In this document: positions 1-7,352 of the stretch, in pieces | Layout: each line of letters opens with the position of its first letter | Position numbering within the stretch: the stretch's first letter is position 1 | Origin: Rhizobium sp. P40RR-XXII | GTDB taxonomy: Bacteria > Pseudomonadota > Alphaproteobacteria > Rhizobiales > Rhizobiaceae | Length of the DNA: 64,000 bases | Reading direction: 5' to 3' | NCBI RefSeq assembly: GCF_012641405.1 | Contig: NZ_JABAII010000026.1 | Location: 1 to 64,000, forward strand | Made by a program: the position numbers and the translations under genes | Notes under the pieces: model-generated | What the model saw: only the letters and a program-made list of their open reading frames with translations | Told to the model about the DNA's origin: nothing | Database searches by the model: none

Positions 1-110
1 GCTTCTCGAGACTCAAGCAGTTCCGCAGGGTCGCTACGCGCTTCGAAAAAACCGCCGAAAACTACCTCGCAGTCGTCACTATCGCAGCAATCGTCCTATG
101 GATCAGATAA
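1..110 (+). mobile_element. IS5-family transposase, C-terminal fragment at window edge
   Basis: From base 3 the + strand reads through 35 codons to a TAA at 108-110. The peptide contains ATRFEKTAENYLAVV followed by a hydrophobic end (AAIVLWIR), which is the typical C-terminus of IS5-group DDE transposases. The rest of the element lies off the left edge, so I cannot say whether the copy is intact. The sequence just after the stop (TGTCCACAC, 113-121) resembles the kind of end found in IS427-type elements, but the other terminal repeat is not visible. Bases 111-163 hold no gene. Confidence 0.75.
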
Positions 111-163
111 CTGTCCACACTTCCTAGCGGATATCGGAGGACGAAAGCCCTCCGCAGCCGATC

Positions 164-1045
164 TTAAAACACCAGCGACCGATGCAGCTGCGCGCCGGCC
201 CAGGCGCCATCGCCGACGGCGAGCGACACCGAATGCGGTATGCGCGCGGCGTCGCCACAGGCAAATGCGCCTGATACCGTGGTTTCCTTCATAGCGTCGG
301 TCCGGATCTGCATGCCGAAAGGCGTTTCCTCCAGCATGCAGCCGAGCCGTTCGGCAACCGGGCTCGAGGGCGACACGCGCGAGGCGGTGAAGAGCCCGGC
401 AAACCGCAGCAGGCTTCCGTCAGCGAGCCGCACGTCTGCATCTCCCTCGATCCCTGCGATCGGCGTTTCCTCGATCGCCACGCCGCGTGTGGCGAGATCG
501 GTGCGCTGTGCTTCATCCGGAGCAAAAGTGCCGTTAAGGAAGAGTGTGACCTCGCCCCATTCCGGCAGCAACTGCGCCTGATGCAGCGACATCGGCCCGG
601 TGGCGATGCAGCCGATGCGGCCCTGATTAAGCTCGTAGCCGTGGCAGTAGGGGCAATGGAAAACGCTCCGGCCCCAACGTTCGCCAAGGCCCTCGATCTC
701 AGGCAATGCATCGGAGACGCCGGTTGCGAAGAGAAGTCGCCGGCCGTCATGGCGTACGCCATCTGCCGTGATCACGACAAAGGCATCCTTCTCGCCCTCG
801 GCCTGTTCGGCAGTCCCCTCGATCCAAGTCAAAGTCGGATAGGCGGAAAGCTGCGCGCGTGCCTTGCGGGCAATCTCGCCGGGGTTGACGCCATCCTGGC
901 CGAGAAAGCCGTGGGAGGTGTCGGCGAAGCGATTGCGGCGCTTGCCGCCGTCGATGACAAGCACCTTGCGGCGGGCACGGAGAAGCTGGAGGGCGGCCGC
1001 CATTCCGGCGTAGCTGCCCCCGATGACGATGACGTCATGGCTCAT
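164..1045 (-). CDS. NAD(P)/FAD-dependent oxidoreductase, thioredoxin-reductase-like
   Basis: A 293-residue flavoprotein of the thioredoxin reductase fold. It begins with the FAD dinucleotide motif VIVIGGSYAGMAAA and carries HCPYCHGYE near residue 130, the redox CxxC of this short family, plus a second FAD motif near the end (AFACGDAA). It probably transfers electrons from NAD(P)H through FAD to a disulfide or small-molecule acceptor in the cytosol; the substrate cannot be read from sequence. The ATG at 1045 is preferred over an in-frame codon at 1069 because AAAGGA lies about 8 bases upstream and because this ATG overlaps the stop of the upstream Rrf2 gene as ATGA. The two genes are therefore translationally coupled and probably share control. 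Confidence 0.88.
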   Translation of the reverse strand: MSHDVIVIGGSYAGMAAALQLLRARRKVLVIDGGKRRNRFADTSHGFLGQDGVNPGEIARKARAQLSAYPTLTWIEGTAEQAEGEKDAFVVITADGVRHDGRRLLFATGVSDALPEIEGLGERWGRSVFHCPYCHGYELNQGRIGCIATGPMSLHQAQLLPEWGEVTLFLNGTFAPDEAQRTDLATRGVAIEETPIAGIEGDADVRLADGSLLRFAGLFTASRVSPSSPVAERLGCMLEETPFGMQIRTDAMKETTVSGAFACGDAARIPHSVSLAVGDGAWAGAQLHRSLVF

Positions 1046-1491
1046 GACAGGGTCCTTTCTGTGCGCCACTGCGCATGACGCCGCGCAAATTCGCCGGCGA
1101 GATCAGCAAGCGTGACATTTTCGAAGCGCCGGAGCAGCAAGGCCTCGGCTTCCGCGAAGGCGTCGTCGAGCACGGAATTGACCGATTGCTCGACGAGGCA
1201 TTCTGGCGTTTCGTTGCGATTGCCGATGGCGAATACCGCCGGCTCGCCGAGCGCCTCGTGCAGCTGGCGGAGCGTGACGGTTTTGAGATCAGCCGCGATC
1301 GTCCAGCCGCCGGTATGTCCCTTAGCGGATTTGACGATACCTACCTCGCGCAGCAGCCCCATGGTACGCCGCACGACGACGGGATTGGTGTGCATGCATT
1401 GCGCCAGGGTTTCGGATGTCAGCGGTCCATCCTGCTCGGCCATATGGAGAAGAGCATGGAGAACGGAAGAAAGTCGGCTGTCTCTTTTCAT
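1042..1491 (-). CDS. Rrf2 family transcriptional regulator
   Basis: A 149-residue protein with an N-terminal winged helix (RLSSVLHALLHMA, then the recognition region TSETLAQCMHTNPVVVRRTM) and a wing motif KSAKGHTGGW, all typical of Rrf2 proteins. Members that bind an Fe-S cluster carry three clustered cysteines in the C-terminal half. Here only one cysteine is present in that region (ECLVEQ), so a cluster is unlikely, and the protein looks more like the cluster-free YwnA/NsrR-lite branch. It is cotranscribed with the downstream FAD oxidoreductase through an ATGA overlap, so it probably controls that gene and itself in response to a redox or electrophile signal. Confidence 0.88.
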   Translation of the reverse strand: MKRDSRLSSVLHALLHMAEQDGPLTSETLAQCMHTNPVVVRRTMGLLREVGIVKSAKGHTGGWTIAADLKTVTLRQLHEALGEPAVFAIGNRNETPECLVEQSVNSVLDDAFAEAEALLLRRFENVTLADLAGEFARRHAQWRTERTLS

Positions 1492-1561
1492 GTAACTTCA
1501 ATTATTACGATTCGGCGCGACATTCAAGAGCGGTCTCGTGCTGACGAGGCGAGAACCTCGA

Positions 1562-2167
1562 TTAAGCCCGCTCCTTGAAACGAACCTCGCGCGCTGAAGC
1601 GCAAATCTTGATCTCATCGCCCAGCGACCATTCCGCCGCTCGCGCGGCCAAAGCCGCAGGCACGCCCTGCGACCCCGGGCCGGCGGGAACGTCATAGGTG
1701 GCGTGCGCATCATGCGGCAGCAGCACGCCATAGCCGCGCTCAAGCGCTCCCCGCGCCGTCGCGGCAACGCACATCTCCGAAAGCACGCCGCAGATCACCA
1801 GATCCTTCACGCCAAAGGCGGTCAAAATGGCATTAAGATCGGTGCCGTCGAAACCATCATCCTCCGTCTTCCTGATGACCACCTCGCCGGACAGGGGCGG
1901 AAAATGGAGTTTCCATCCGGGTTGAAGCGGCTCATCCACCGCACCCGTCGGACCATCGTTCTGCAGGAAAATCACCGGTGCCCATGCCGATCGCGCCTTG
2001 TCCAACAGGATCTCGACCACCGACCTCAGCATGGCATGGCCAGGAACCGCGTTCGGGCCTTGCACGAATGCATTCTGCACATCGACGACGAGCAGGGCAT
2101 CGGCCAGTGAATGGTGATCGGAAATCTCATGCTGTTCTTCTTCCATCGATCCATCAGGTCCCGCCAT
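1562..2167 (-). CDS. Isochorismatase-family cysteine hydrolase
   Basis: A 201-residue isochorismatase-like hydrolase. The catalytic triad of the amidase branch is visible: Asp in LLVVDVQNAF (about residue 29), Lys in VVIRKTEDD, and the nucleophilic Cys in CGVLSEMCVAATARGA. Members hydrolyse amides such as nicotinamide, N-carbamoyl compounds or ureides; the substrate here is not deducible. The ATG at 2167 is supported by GGAG 8 bases upstream. The gene lies 58 bases downstream of the TauE/SafE gene on the same strand, so the two probably form an operon under the divergent LysR regulator. Confidence 0.88.
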   Translation of the reverse strand: MAGPDGSMEEEQHEISDHHSLADALLVVDVQNAFVQGPNAVPGHAMLRSVVEILLDKARSAWAPVIFLQNDGPTGAVDEPLQPGWKLHFPPLSGEVVIRKTEDDGFDGTDLNAILTAFGVKDLVICGVLSEMCVAATARGALERGYGVLLPHDAHATYDVPAGPGSQGVPAALAARAAEWSLGDEIKICASAREVRFKERA

Positions 2168-2225
2168 GAAACAAGCTCCGAAGCATATGGGTGCGCACCG
2201 GGCAACCCGGCAATATGAGACTGCC

Positions 2226-2975
2226 TCAGAAAGAGGCTTTGACGATCATCTCGGCGCCGAGCACCAGAAGGCACATCAAGAACCAACGGCGGAAGGTAAC
2301 CGGGCTGACGCGATTGCGGATGATCTGGCCGGCCCACATGCCGGCAAGCGCTGGGACGATCGCCAGGGCAGACAGCGCGAGATTGTCGATGCGGAAGGCG
2401 CCATGCCAGGCGAGCGCGCCGGCCAGCGCCACCGTGGAGACGGTGAAGGAAAGGCCGAGCGCCTGCACCAGCTCCTCCTTCTCCAATCCCAGCGCCTGAA
2501 GATAGGGCACCGCCGGCACGACGAAGACGCCGGTCGCGCCGGTCAGCAAGCCGGTGAGCAAGCCGATGATCGGCGACAGCAGCGGCTCCAGCGTCGCGTG
2601 CACATAAAGCTGGCGGGCGAGAAGCGCGTGGCCGGCATAGACGAGGAGTGCTGCACCCAGCCCAGCCGTCGTCACGCGCGTGTCCCCCGCGGCAAGCAAA
2701 TATGAGCCGGCGAATGTTCCCGCGATCACGAACAAGACCAGGAGGAAGAAGCGACGGGCAAGCGCGCCAAAGCTCGGGCCTGCCAGCAGCTGCCAGACAT
2801 TGGTGACGAAGGATGGGACGATCAGCAGGCTGGCGGCGATAAGCGGCGAGATCAGCGCGCCCAGCACGCCCATCGCCACGGTCGGCAGCCCCATGCCGGT
2901 GACGCCCTTGACCATGCCGGCGATGAAGAAGGTCGCGAAGATCGCCGCGACGAGCCATATCGAATGATCCATCAT
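2226..2975 (-). CDS. Sulfite exporter TauE/SafE family membrane protein
   Basis: A 249-residue integral membrane protein with about eight hydrophobic segments in the two-half TauE/SafE arrangement. The family motif appears in each half (AGMVKGVTGMGLPTVAMG near residues 18-36 and GLLTGATGVFVVPAVPYLQALG near the middle). Family members export sulfite, sulfoacetate or other organic anions across the inner membrane. It is the first gene of a probable two-gene unit with the cysteine hydrolase and is transcribed away from a LysR gene across a 98-base gap holding an LTTR-type dyad. Substrate unknown. Confidence 0.88.
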   Translation of the reverse strand: MMDHSIWLVAAIFATFFIAGMVKGVTGMGLPTVAMGVLGALISPLIAASLLIVPSFVTNVWQLLAGPSFGALARRFFLLVLFVIAGTFAGSYLLAAGDTRVTTAGLGAALLVYAGHALLARQLYVHATLEPLLSPIIGLLTGLLTGATGVFVVPAVPYLQALGLEKEELVQALGLSFTVSTVALAGALAWHGAFRIDNLALSALAIVPALAGMWAGQIIRNRVSPVTFRRWFLMCLLVLGAEMIVKASF

Positions 2976-3030
2976 GCCCTTTCACTAGCAGACGCGAGGT
3001 CGGGCACAATGCGGATGATGCGAAGAGAGG

Positions 3031-3047
3031 CTTCGGCTATGCCGAAG
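3031..3047. promoter_or_regulatory. LysR-type operator dyad (T-N11-A)
   Basis: CTTCGGC-TAT-GCCGAAG is a perfect inverted repeat with 7-base arms in the gap between tauE-like (-) and lysR (+). It contains T(3033)-N11-A(3045), the form expected for a LysR-family binding site. It lies 26 bases before the lysR start and about 55 bases before the divergent start, so it could serve both genes. Confidence 0.55.
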
Positions 3048-3073
3048 GCTGGAGATGCGATATTCTTTGCTCC

Positions 3074-3952
3074 ATGCGCTTCGACCTGACCGACCTTCGC
3101 CTGTTCCTCGCCGTCGTCGATGCCGGCAGCATCACCCATGGGGCGGCCGATGTCGGGCTTTCGCCGCCGGCCGCCAGCGAGCGGCTGCGCGACATGGAGG
3201 CGAACGGCGGCGTGCAGCTTCTGGAACGTGGCCGGCGCGGCATTCGTCCGACGCCGGCGGGAGAGGCGCTGGCGCATCATGCGCGACTGATCCAGCGGCA
3301 GCTGGCGCAGATGCGCGGCGAACTCGGCGAACATGCGAGCGGCATCAGGGCAACGATCCGGCTTCTCGCCAACACCGCGGCGATCGCCGAGTACCTGCCA
3401 CCGCGCCTTGCTGACTGGATGGCAAAACATCCGCGAACGGATATCGATCTCAAGGAGCGCCAGAGCATCGAGATCGCACGCGCCGTTTCGGCGGGGCTTA
3501 CCGAAATCGGCATTCTCTCCAGCGCCGTCGACACGTCAGGCCCAATATTGCGGCCCTTTGCGATCGATCGTCTGGTGGTGGTGATGCCTCGCGACCATGC
3601 GCTGGCGGCGGCAAAGCAGATCACTTTCGCGGAGATCCTGCACGAGCATTTCATCGGGCTTGCCGGCGGCGCGCTGCAGGATCATATCGACGCGCAAGCC
3701 GCCCGGCTCGGCGCCCGGCTGAAAATGCGCGTGGGGATGCGGACGTTCGAGAGCATCTGCGACATGGCTGGTCAGGGCATCGGCCTTGGCATCATACCTG
3801 AAACGGCGGCGCGCCGCTGCAGATCCGCAAAAACAGCGATCTTGCGCCTCACCGACGGCTGGGCCACGCGCCGGCTTTCGGTCTGCGCCCGTTCCCTCGA
3901 AGACCTGCCGGCACCGGCCCGCGATCTTTTCGAGCATCTGGCAGCGATATGA
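3074..3952 (+). CDS. LysR family transcriptional regulator
   Basis: A 292-residue LTTR. The N-terminal helix-turn-helix is clear (LRLFLAVVDAGSITHGA, then GLSPPAASERLRDMEA and LLERGRRGIRPTPAGEA, residues 6-70). It is followed by a linker helix and a periplasmic-binding-like effector domain to the end. It is divergent from the TauE/hydrolase pair with an operator-like dyad between them, so regulation of that pair and of itself is the simplest inference. The effector is unknown. Confidence 0.92.
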   Translation: MRFDLTDLRLFLAVVDAGSITHGAADVGLSPPAASERLRDMEANGGVQLLERGRRGIRPTPAGEALAHHARLIQRQLAQMRGELGEHASGIRATIRLLANTAAIAEYLPPRLADWMAKHPRTDIDLKERQSIEIARAVSAGLTEIGILSSAVDTSGPILRPFAIDRLVVVMPRDHALAAAKQITFAEILHEHFIGLAGGALQDHIDAQAARLGARLKMRVGMRTFESICDMAGQGIGLGIIPETAARRCRSAKTAILRLTDGWATRRLSVCARSLEDLPAPARDLFEHLAAI

Positions 3953-4036
3953 CCACTGCCTGTTGAAAAAACGAGTTGGGATGGACTAGTCTCGCCACTT
4001 GGCTGCCTGGAGGAGGCGGCGCGATGGGAGGTGGAT

Positions 4037-4843
4037 ATGGAATTTCACGACGACGAGCTTCACCGCTTCCAAGCCGAGGGGGCTGCGCCCCTGCCGCAAG
4101 CCGAGGCGGAAAGCCATGTCGATCATGACGGCGCGCGCATATGGTATGCCTCCTATGGCAGCGGCGCTCCGGTGATCCTCCTGCATGGCGGGCTCGGAAA
4201 CAGCGGCAATTGGGGCTATCAGGTGCCGGCACTAATCGATGCCGGTCGTCAGGTTGTCGTCGTCGACAGCCGAGGCCATGGCCGCAGTACGCGCGACGAG
4301 CGGCCCTATAGCTACGAGCTGATGGCCTTAGACGCTCTCGCCGTCATGGACAGGCTGAAGATCGAGAAAGCGGCCATTGCCGGCTGGAGCGACGGCGCCT
4401 GCACGGGCATGATCCTTGGGCGAAGCCATCCGGAGCGCGTTTCCGGCGTCTTCTTCTTTGCCTGCAACATGGACCCGAGCGGCACCAAGGAATTCGTGGC
4501 GACGCCCACCATCGAGCGCTGCTTCTCCCGTCATACGGAGGATTACGCCGCCCTGTCGGCCACGCCTGACACGTTCGATGCCTTCGTCAAGGCGGTCGGC
4601 CTGATGCAGCGGACGGAGCCGAACTACACAATCGCCGATCTCGCCGAGATCGACGTGTCCGTCGCCATCGTGCACAGCGAGCATGACGAATTCATCAAGC
4701 GGGAACACGCCGATTATCTCGTGCGGCACATCCCGGGCGCGAAATTGATCCTCCTGCCCGGCGTCAGCCATTTCGCGCCGTTGCAGCGACCGGCGCAGTT
4801 CAACGCCGCCCTGATCGGCTTTCTTTCCGAACTTCCGGCCTGA
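4037..4843 (+). CDS. Alpha/beta hydrolase
   Basis: A 268-residue alpha/beta-fold hydrolase. The oxyanion-hole motif is LLHGGLGNSGNW near residue 50, the nucleophile elbow is AGWSDGAC (Ser near residue 118), the acid is the Asp of VHSEHDEFI, and the catalytic His is in LPGVSHFAPLQ near the C-terminus, so the triad is complete. It resembles carboxylesterase or enol-lactonase types; the substrate is unknown. The ATG at 4037 is chosen over GTG at 4031 because the Shine-Dalgarno GGAGG (4027-4031) overlaps the GTG but sits 5 bases before the ATG. It appears to be a single-gene unit. Confidence 0.88.
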   Translation: MEFHDDELHRFQAEGAAPLPQAEAESHVDHDGARIWYASYGSGAPVILLHGGLGNSGNWGYQVPALIDAGRQVVVVDSRGHGRSTRDERPYSYELMALDALAVMDRLKIEKAAIAGWSDGACTGMILGRSHPERVSGVFFFACNMDPSGTKEFVATPTIERCFSRHTEDYAALSATPDTFDAFVKAVGLMQRTEPNYTIADLAEIDVSVAIVHSEHDEFIKREHADYLVRHIPGAKLILLPGVSHFAPLQRPAQFNAALIGFLSELPA

Positions 4844-4875
4844 CATCGGATTCAGTTGCGCACGTCCGATTGTTG

Positions 4876-4902
4876 GAATAAATGATGGCCATCATCTTAT
4901 TC
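4876..4902. promoter_or_regulatory. 27-base hyphenated palindrome upstream of the OYE-SDR operon
   Basis: The core ATGATGGCCATCAT (4882-4895) is a perfect 14-base palindrome. It is flanked by GAATAA on the left and TTATTC on the right (one extra C on the right), so nearly all 27 bases are symmetric. It lies about 80 bases before the OYE start, in promoter position. It looks like a strong operator, but no regulator gene is next to it. Confidence 0.55.
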
Positions 4903-4979
4903 GAACTCCCGAGACCGAATCGCCGCTGACAGGCCCTTCCGCCCCGGGGAGCAATTTTCGCTCCAGGCAGGAGAATTTT

Positions 4980-6101
4980 ATGACAGCTACTTTGTTTTCG
5001 CCGCTTTTCGTCGGCCCGTATGAGCTGGCGCATCGCATCGTCATGGCGCCGCTCACCCGCATGCGGTCGAGCCAGCCGGGCAATACGCCCTCGGCTTTGA
5101 ATGCCGAATATTATGCCCAACGTGCCAGCGAGGGCGGCCTGATCATTTCCGAAGGTTCGCAGATTTCCCGCGCCGGACAGGGCATGCCGGCAACACCCGG
5201 CATCCACACGGCCGAGCAGATCGCCGGCTGGAAGGTGGTGACGGATGCGGTTCATGGCAAGGGCGGCAAGATCTTCCTGCAGCTCTGGCATGTTGGCCGT
5301 ATCTCCCATTCCTCCCACCAGCCTGATGGTGCTCCGCCGATCGCCCCATCCGCCATCGCCGCCAAGGGTGAGGCTTTTACCGCTACGTTCGAGCGCGTGC
5401 CCTTCGAGACGCCGCAGGCGATCGACATCGATCTTATGCCGCTCCTGATCGACGTCTACGCCCAGGCGGCCGCCAATGCCAAGCAGGCCGGCTTCGACGG
5501 CGTAGAGATTCACGGCGCAAACGGCTATCTGATCGAGCAATTCCTGCAGGCCCGCACGAACCAGCGCACCGACCAATATGGCGGCTTGATCGAGAACCGC
5601 ACGCGGCTGCTGCTGGAAGTGGTCGAAGCGGTTTCCGATGTCTGGGGCTCGGATCGCGTCGGCGTCCGCCTCTCGCCTTTCGGTATTGCCAATGACAGCG
5701 GTGAGGACGATCCCTTACGTCTCTACGGGCATGTCATTCGCGAACTGGACCGACTCAATCTTGCCTATCTGCATCTGATCGAGCCGCGCGCCAGCGGTGC
5801 CGGCCAGGCCGAGGTCGATCATAAGAACGTGCCCTCTGCCGCGGAACTGTTCAGGCCGGCATGGTCCGGCACGCTGATCGCCGCTGGCAATTTCCGGCCG
5901 GACACGGCCGAAGCCACGCTTGCCGCCGGCCATGCCGACGCCATCGCTTTCGGCCGTCTCTTCATCGCCAATCCCGATCTGCCGGAGCGCATTCGCCAGG
6001 GTGCGCCTCTCAACCCCTATCATCGCTCCACTTTCTATGGCGGTGGCGCCGAGGGTTACACCGACTATCCGACGCTCGATGCCAGGGAGGCGGCCGAATG
6101 A
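4980..6101 (+). CDS. Old yellow enzyme family FMN ene-reductase
   Basis: A 373-residue NADH:flavin oxidoreductase of the OYE/NemA type. It forms a TIM barrel binding FMN and reduces activated C=C bonds or nitro compounds. Diagnostic stretches are RIVMAPLTRMRS near residue 19, LQLWHVGRISHSS near 100, the substrate-binding VEIHGANGYLIEQFLQ near 180 (family His/Asn pair), and AFGRLFIANPDLPER near 330. AGGAG precedes the ATG. The stop overlaps the next gene (SDR) as ATGA, so the two are translationally coupled, suggesting sequential reductions of one class of enone or electrophile. Confidence 0.92.
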   Translation: MTATLFSPLFVGPYELAHRIVMAPLTRMRSSQPGNTPSALNAEYYAQRASEGGLIISEGSQISRAGQGMPATPGIHTAEQIAGWKVVTDAVHGKGGKIFLQLWHVGRISHSSHQPDGAPPIAPSAIAAKGEAFTATFERVPFETPQAIDIDLMPLLIDVYAQAAANAKQAGFDGVEIHGANGYLIEQFLQARTNQRTDQYGGLIENRTRLLLEVVEAVSDVWGSDRVGVRLSPFGIANDSGEDDPLRLYGHVIRELDRLNLAYLHLIEPRASGAGQAEVDHKNVPSAAELFRPAWSGTLIAAGNFRPDTAEATLAAGHADAIAFGRLFIANPDLPERIRQGAPLNPYHRSTFYGGGAEGYTDYPTLDAREAAE

Positions 6102-6826
6102 GCACGCCAAGCGCCGTGATTGTCGGAGTCGGAGCCGAACAGGGTTTGGGAGCGGCGCTGTGCCGGCTGCTTGCCGACAAGGGCTACCATGTGTTCATTG
6201 CCGGCCGGACGGCGGCGAAGATCGATCAGGTCGCCGCCGCCATCCTGGCATCCGGCGGCAGCGCCGAGGCGATCGAAACCGACGCAACAGATGAAGCCGC
6301 CGTCATCCGGCTCTTCGAACATGCCTTCGCGTCGCGTGGCGACATTGCGCCGCCCGATCTGGTTGTCTTCAATGCCGGCATCAATCGCCAGATCGCCTTT
6401 CGTGCCACCACCGCAGCGCAATTCGAGGAATTCTGGCGTGTCTGCTGCTTCGGTGGCTTCCTTGTGGGGCGCGAGGCGGCGCGTCATTTGGCGCCCCTCG
6501 GTCGCGGCACGGTGATCTTCACCGGCGCTTCTGCCAGCCTGCGCGGCAAGGCAGGTTTTGCGCAATTCGCCGCCGCAAAGGCGGGTCTTCGAATGATCAG
6601 CCAGAGCATGGCGAGGGAATTCGGACCGCTCGGGCTTCATGTCGCTCACACCATCATCGATGGCGGCATAGATGGCGAGCGGCTGCGCTCACGCCGGCCG
6701 GACGTGGATGCCGACGGGTTGCTGAACATCGATGCCATTGCCGAGAGCTACTGGCACATTCATCGCCAGCATCCTTCGGCCTGGACCCAGGAACTCGATC
6801 TGCGTCCCTACAAGGAAAGCTTCTGA
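6098..6826 (+). CDS. SDR-family protein with Phe in place of catalytic Tyr
   Basis: A 242-residue Rossmann protein of the short-chain dehydrogenase family. It shows the cofactor motif VGVGAEQGLGAA near residue 8, NAGIN near residue 90 and the active-site Ser region GASASLRG. The catalytic YxxxK reads FAAAK here (in AQFAAAKAGL), so Lys is kept but the proton-donating Tyr is Phe. It may therefore bind cofactor and act by another mechanism, or be non-reductive. The start ATG at 6098 overlaps the OYE stop (ATGA), with GGGAGG 8 bases upstream. Confidence 0.86.
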   Translation: MSTPSAVIVGVGAEQGLGAALCRLLADKGYHVFIAGRTAAKIDQVAAAILASGGSAEAIETDATDEAAVIRLFEHAFASRGDIAPPDLVVFNAGINRQIAFRATTAAQFEEFWRVCCFGGFLVGREAARHLAPLGRGTVIFTGASASLRGKAGFAQFAAAKAGLRMISQSMAREFGPLGLHVAHTIIDGGIDGERLRSRRPDVDADGLLNIDAIAESYWHIHRQHPSAWTQELDLRPYKESF

Positions 6827-6871
6827 GGCCGGTATTGGAGCAACTCATGCGCTGCCCCTAGAGCGGATTCA

Positions 6872-6898
6872 GATTTTAGGTCGAACAGACCTAAAATC
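6872..6898. repeat. Intergenic hairpin, 11-base arms
   Basis: GATTTTAGGTC, loop GAACA, GACCTAAAATC form a perfect stem-loop between the SDR gene (+) and a small reverse-strand ORF. Its AT-rich stem has no following T-run, so it is a weak terminator at best. It looks like one of the short palindromic elements that rhizobial genomes carry between genes. Confidence 0.5.
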
Positions 6899-6906
6899 AT
6901 CCGGCC

Positions 6907-7200
6907 CTAGCAATTCCGCGATAGGGCCTTGGCGATGGCAAGGAACTTTGGCTCTTCATCACAGGTGCGAGGCCGGATTTCGGCTTCGTCCTCCGTGTCC
7001 GATGTTTCGTTCGGAATCGTGAAGGACCACGCCGACGGACGATCCCGGCGACGGCGGAAACGTTCTGCCAACCGGCCCAAAATACCTTTGCCGCAAGCGC
7101 CGCCATTGTCCGCAGGCGAAGGCCGATCGACGGCATTCGGATTGCAGGGATCACCCCATCGATCATGATAGAGATCCTTGAAAAGATAGTTGTCCAACAT
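6907..7200 (-). CDS. Small hypothetical protein
   Basis: A possible 97-residue protein of unknown function. It is polar and basic in the middle (RLAERFRRRRDR) and acidic after it (SDTEDEAE); no domain is recognised, and there is no signal peptide or membrane segment. It starts with ATG at 7200 after a purine-rich stretch (AGAGAG). Operator-like repeats for the LacI regulator begin 19 bases upstream. It is the only candidate gene in the 526-base interval between the SDR and the LacI gene and may simply be a chance ORF. Confidence 0.4.
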   Translation of the reverse strand: MLDNYLFKDLYHDRWGDPCNPNAVDRPSPADNGGACGKGILGRLAERFRRRRDRPSAWSFTIPNETSDTEDEAEIRPRTCDEEPKFLAIAKALSRNC

Positions 7201-7218
7201 CGGCTCATCTCTCTATTT

Positions 7219-7311
7219 TGAATCGATTCAGTTTCGGCTCGTACCCCTTTTTGAATCGGTTCAATCATATGCCTCAAAGATCCGTCGTCAAGCAGAATTG
7301 AACCGATACAA
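7219..7311. promoter_or_regulatory. Three LacI-type operator repeats
   Basis: Three copies of a TTGAAYCGRTWCAA-like palindrome lie in the promoter region of the LacI gene: 7219-7230 (TGAATCGATTCA, perfect), 7251-7264 (TTGAATCGGTTCAA) and 7298-7311 (TTGAACCGATACAA). The central CG with flanking half-sites is the form bound by LacI/GalR proteins. Centres are 33 and 47 bases apart. The last copy is about 40 bases before the lacI start, which suggests autoregulation, possibly with looping. Confidence 0.65.
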
Positions 7312-7352
7312 CTTCATTGCTAGTATCCTTCGGAAACTCATGGAGGATTTCA

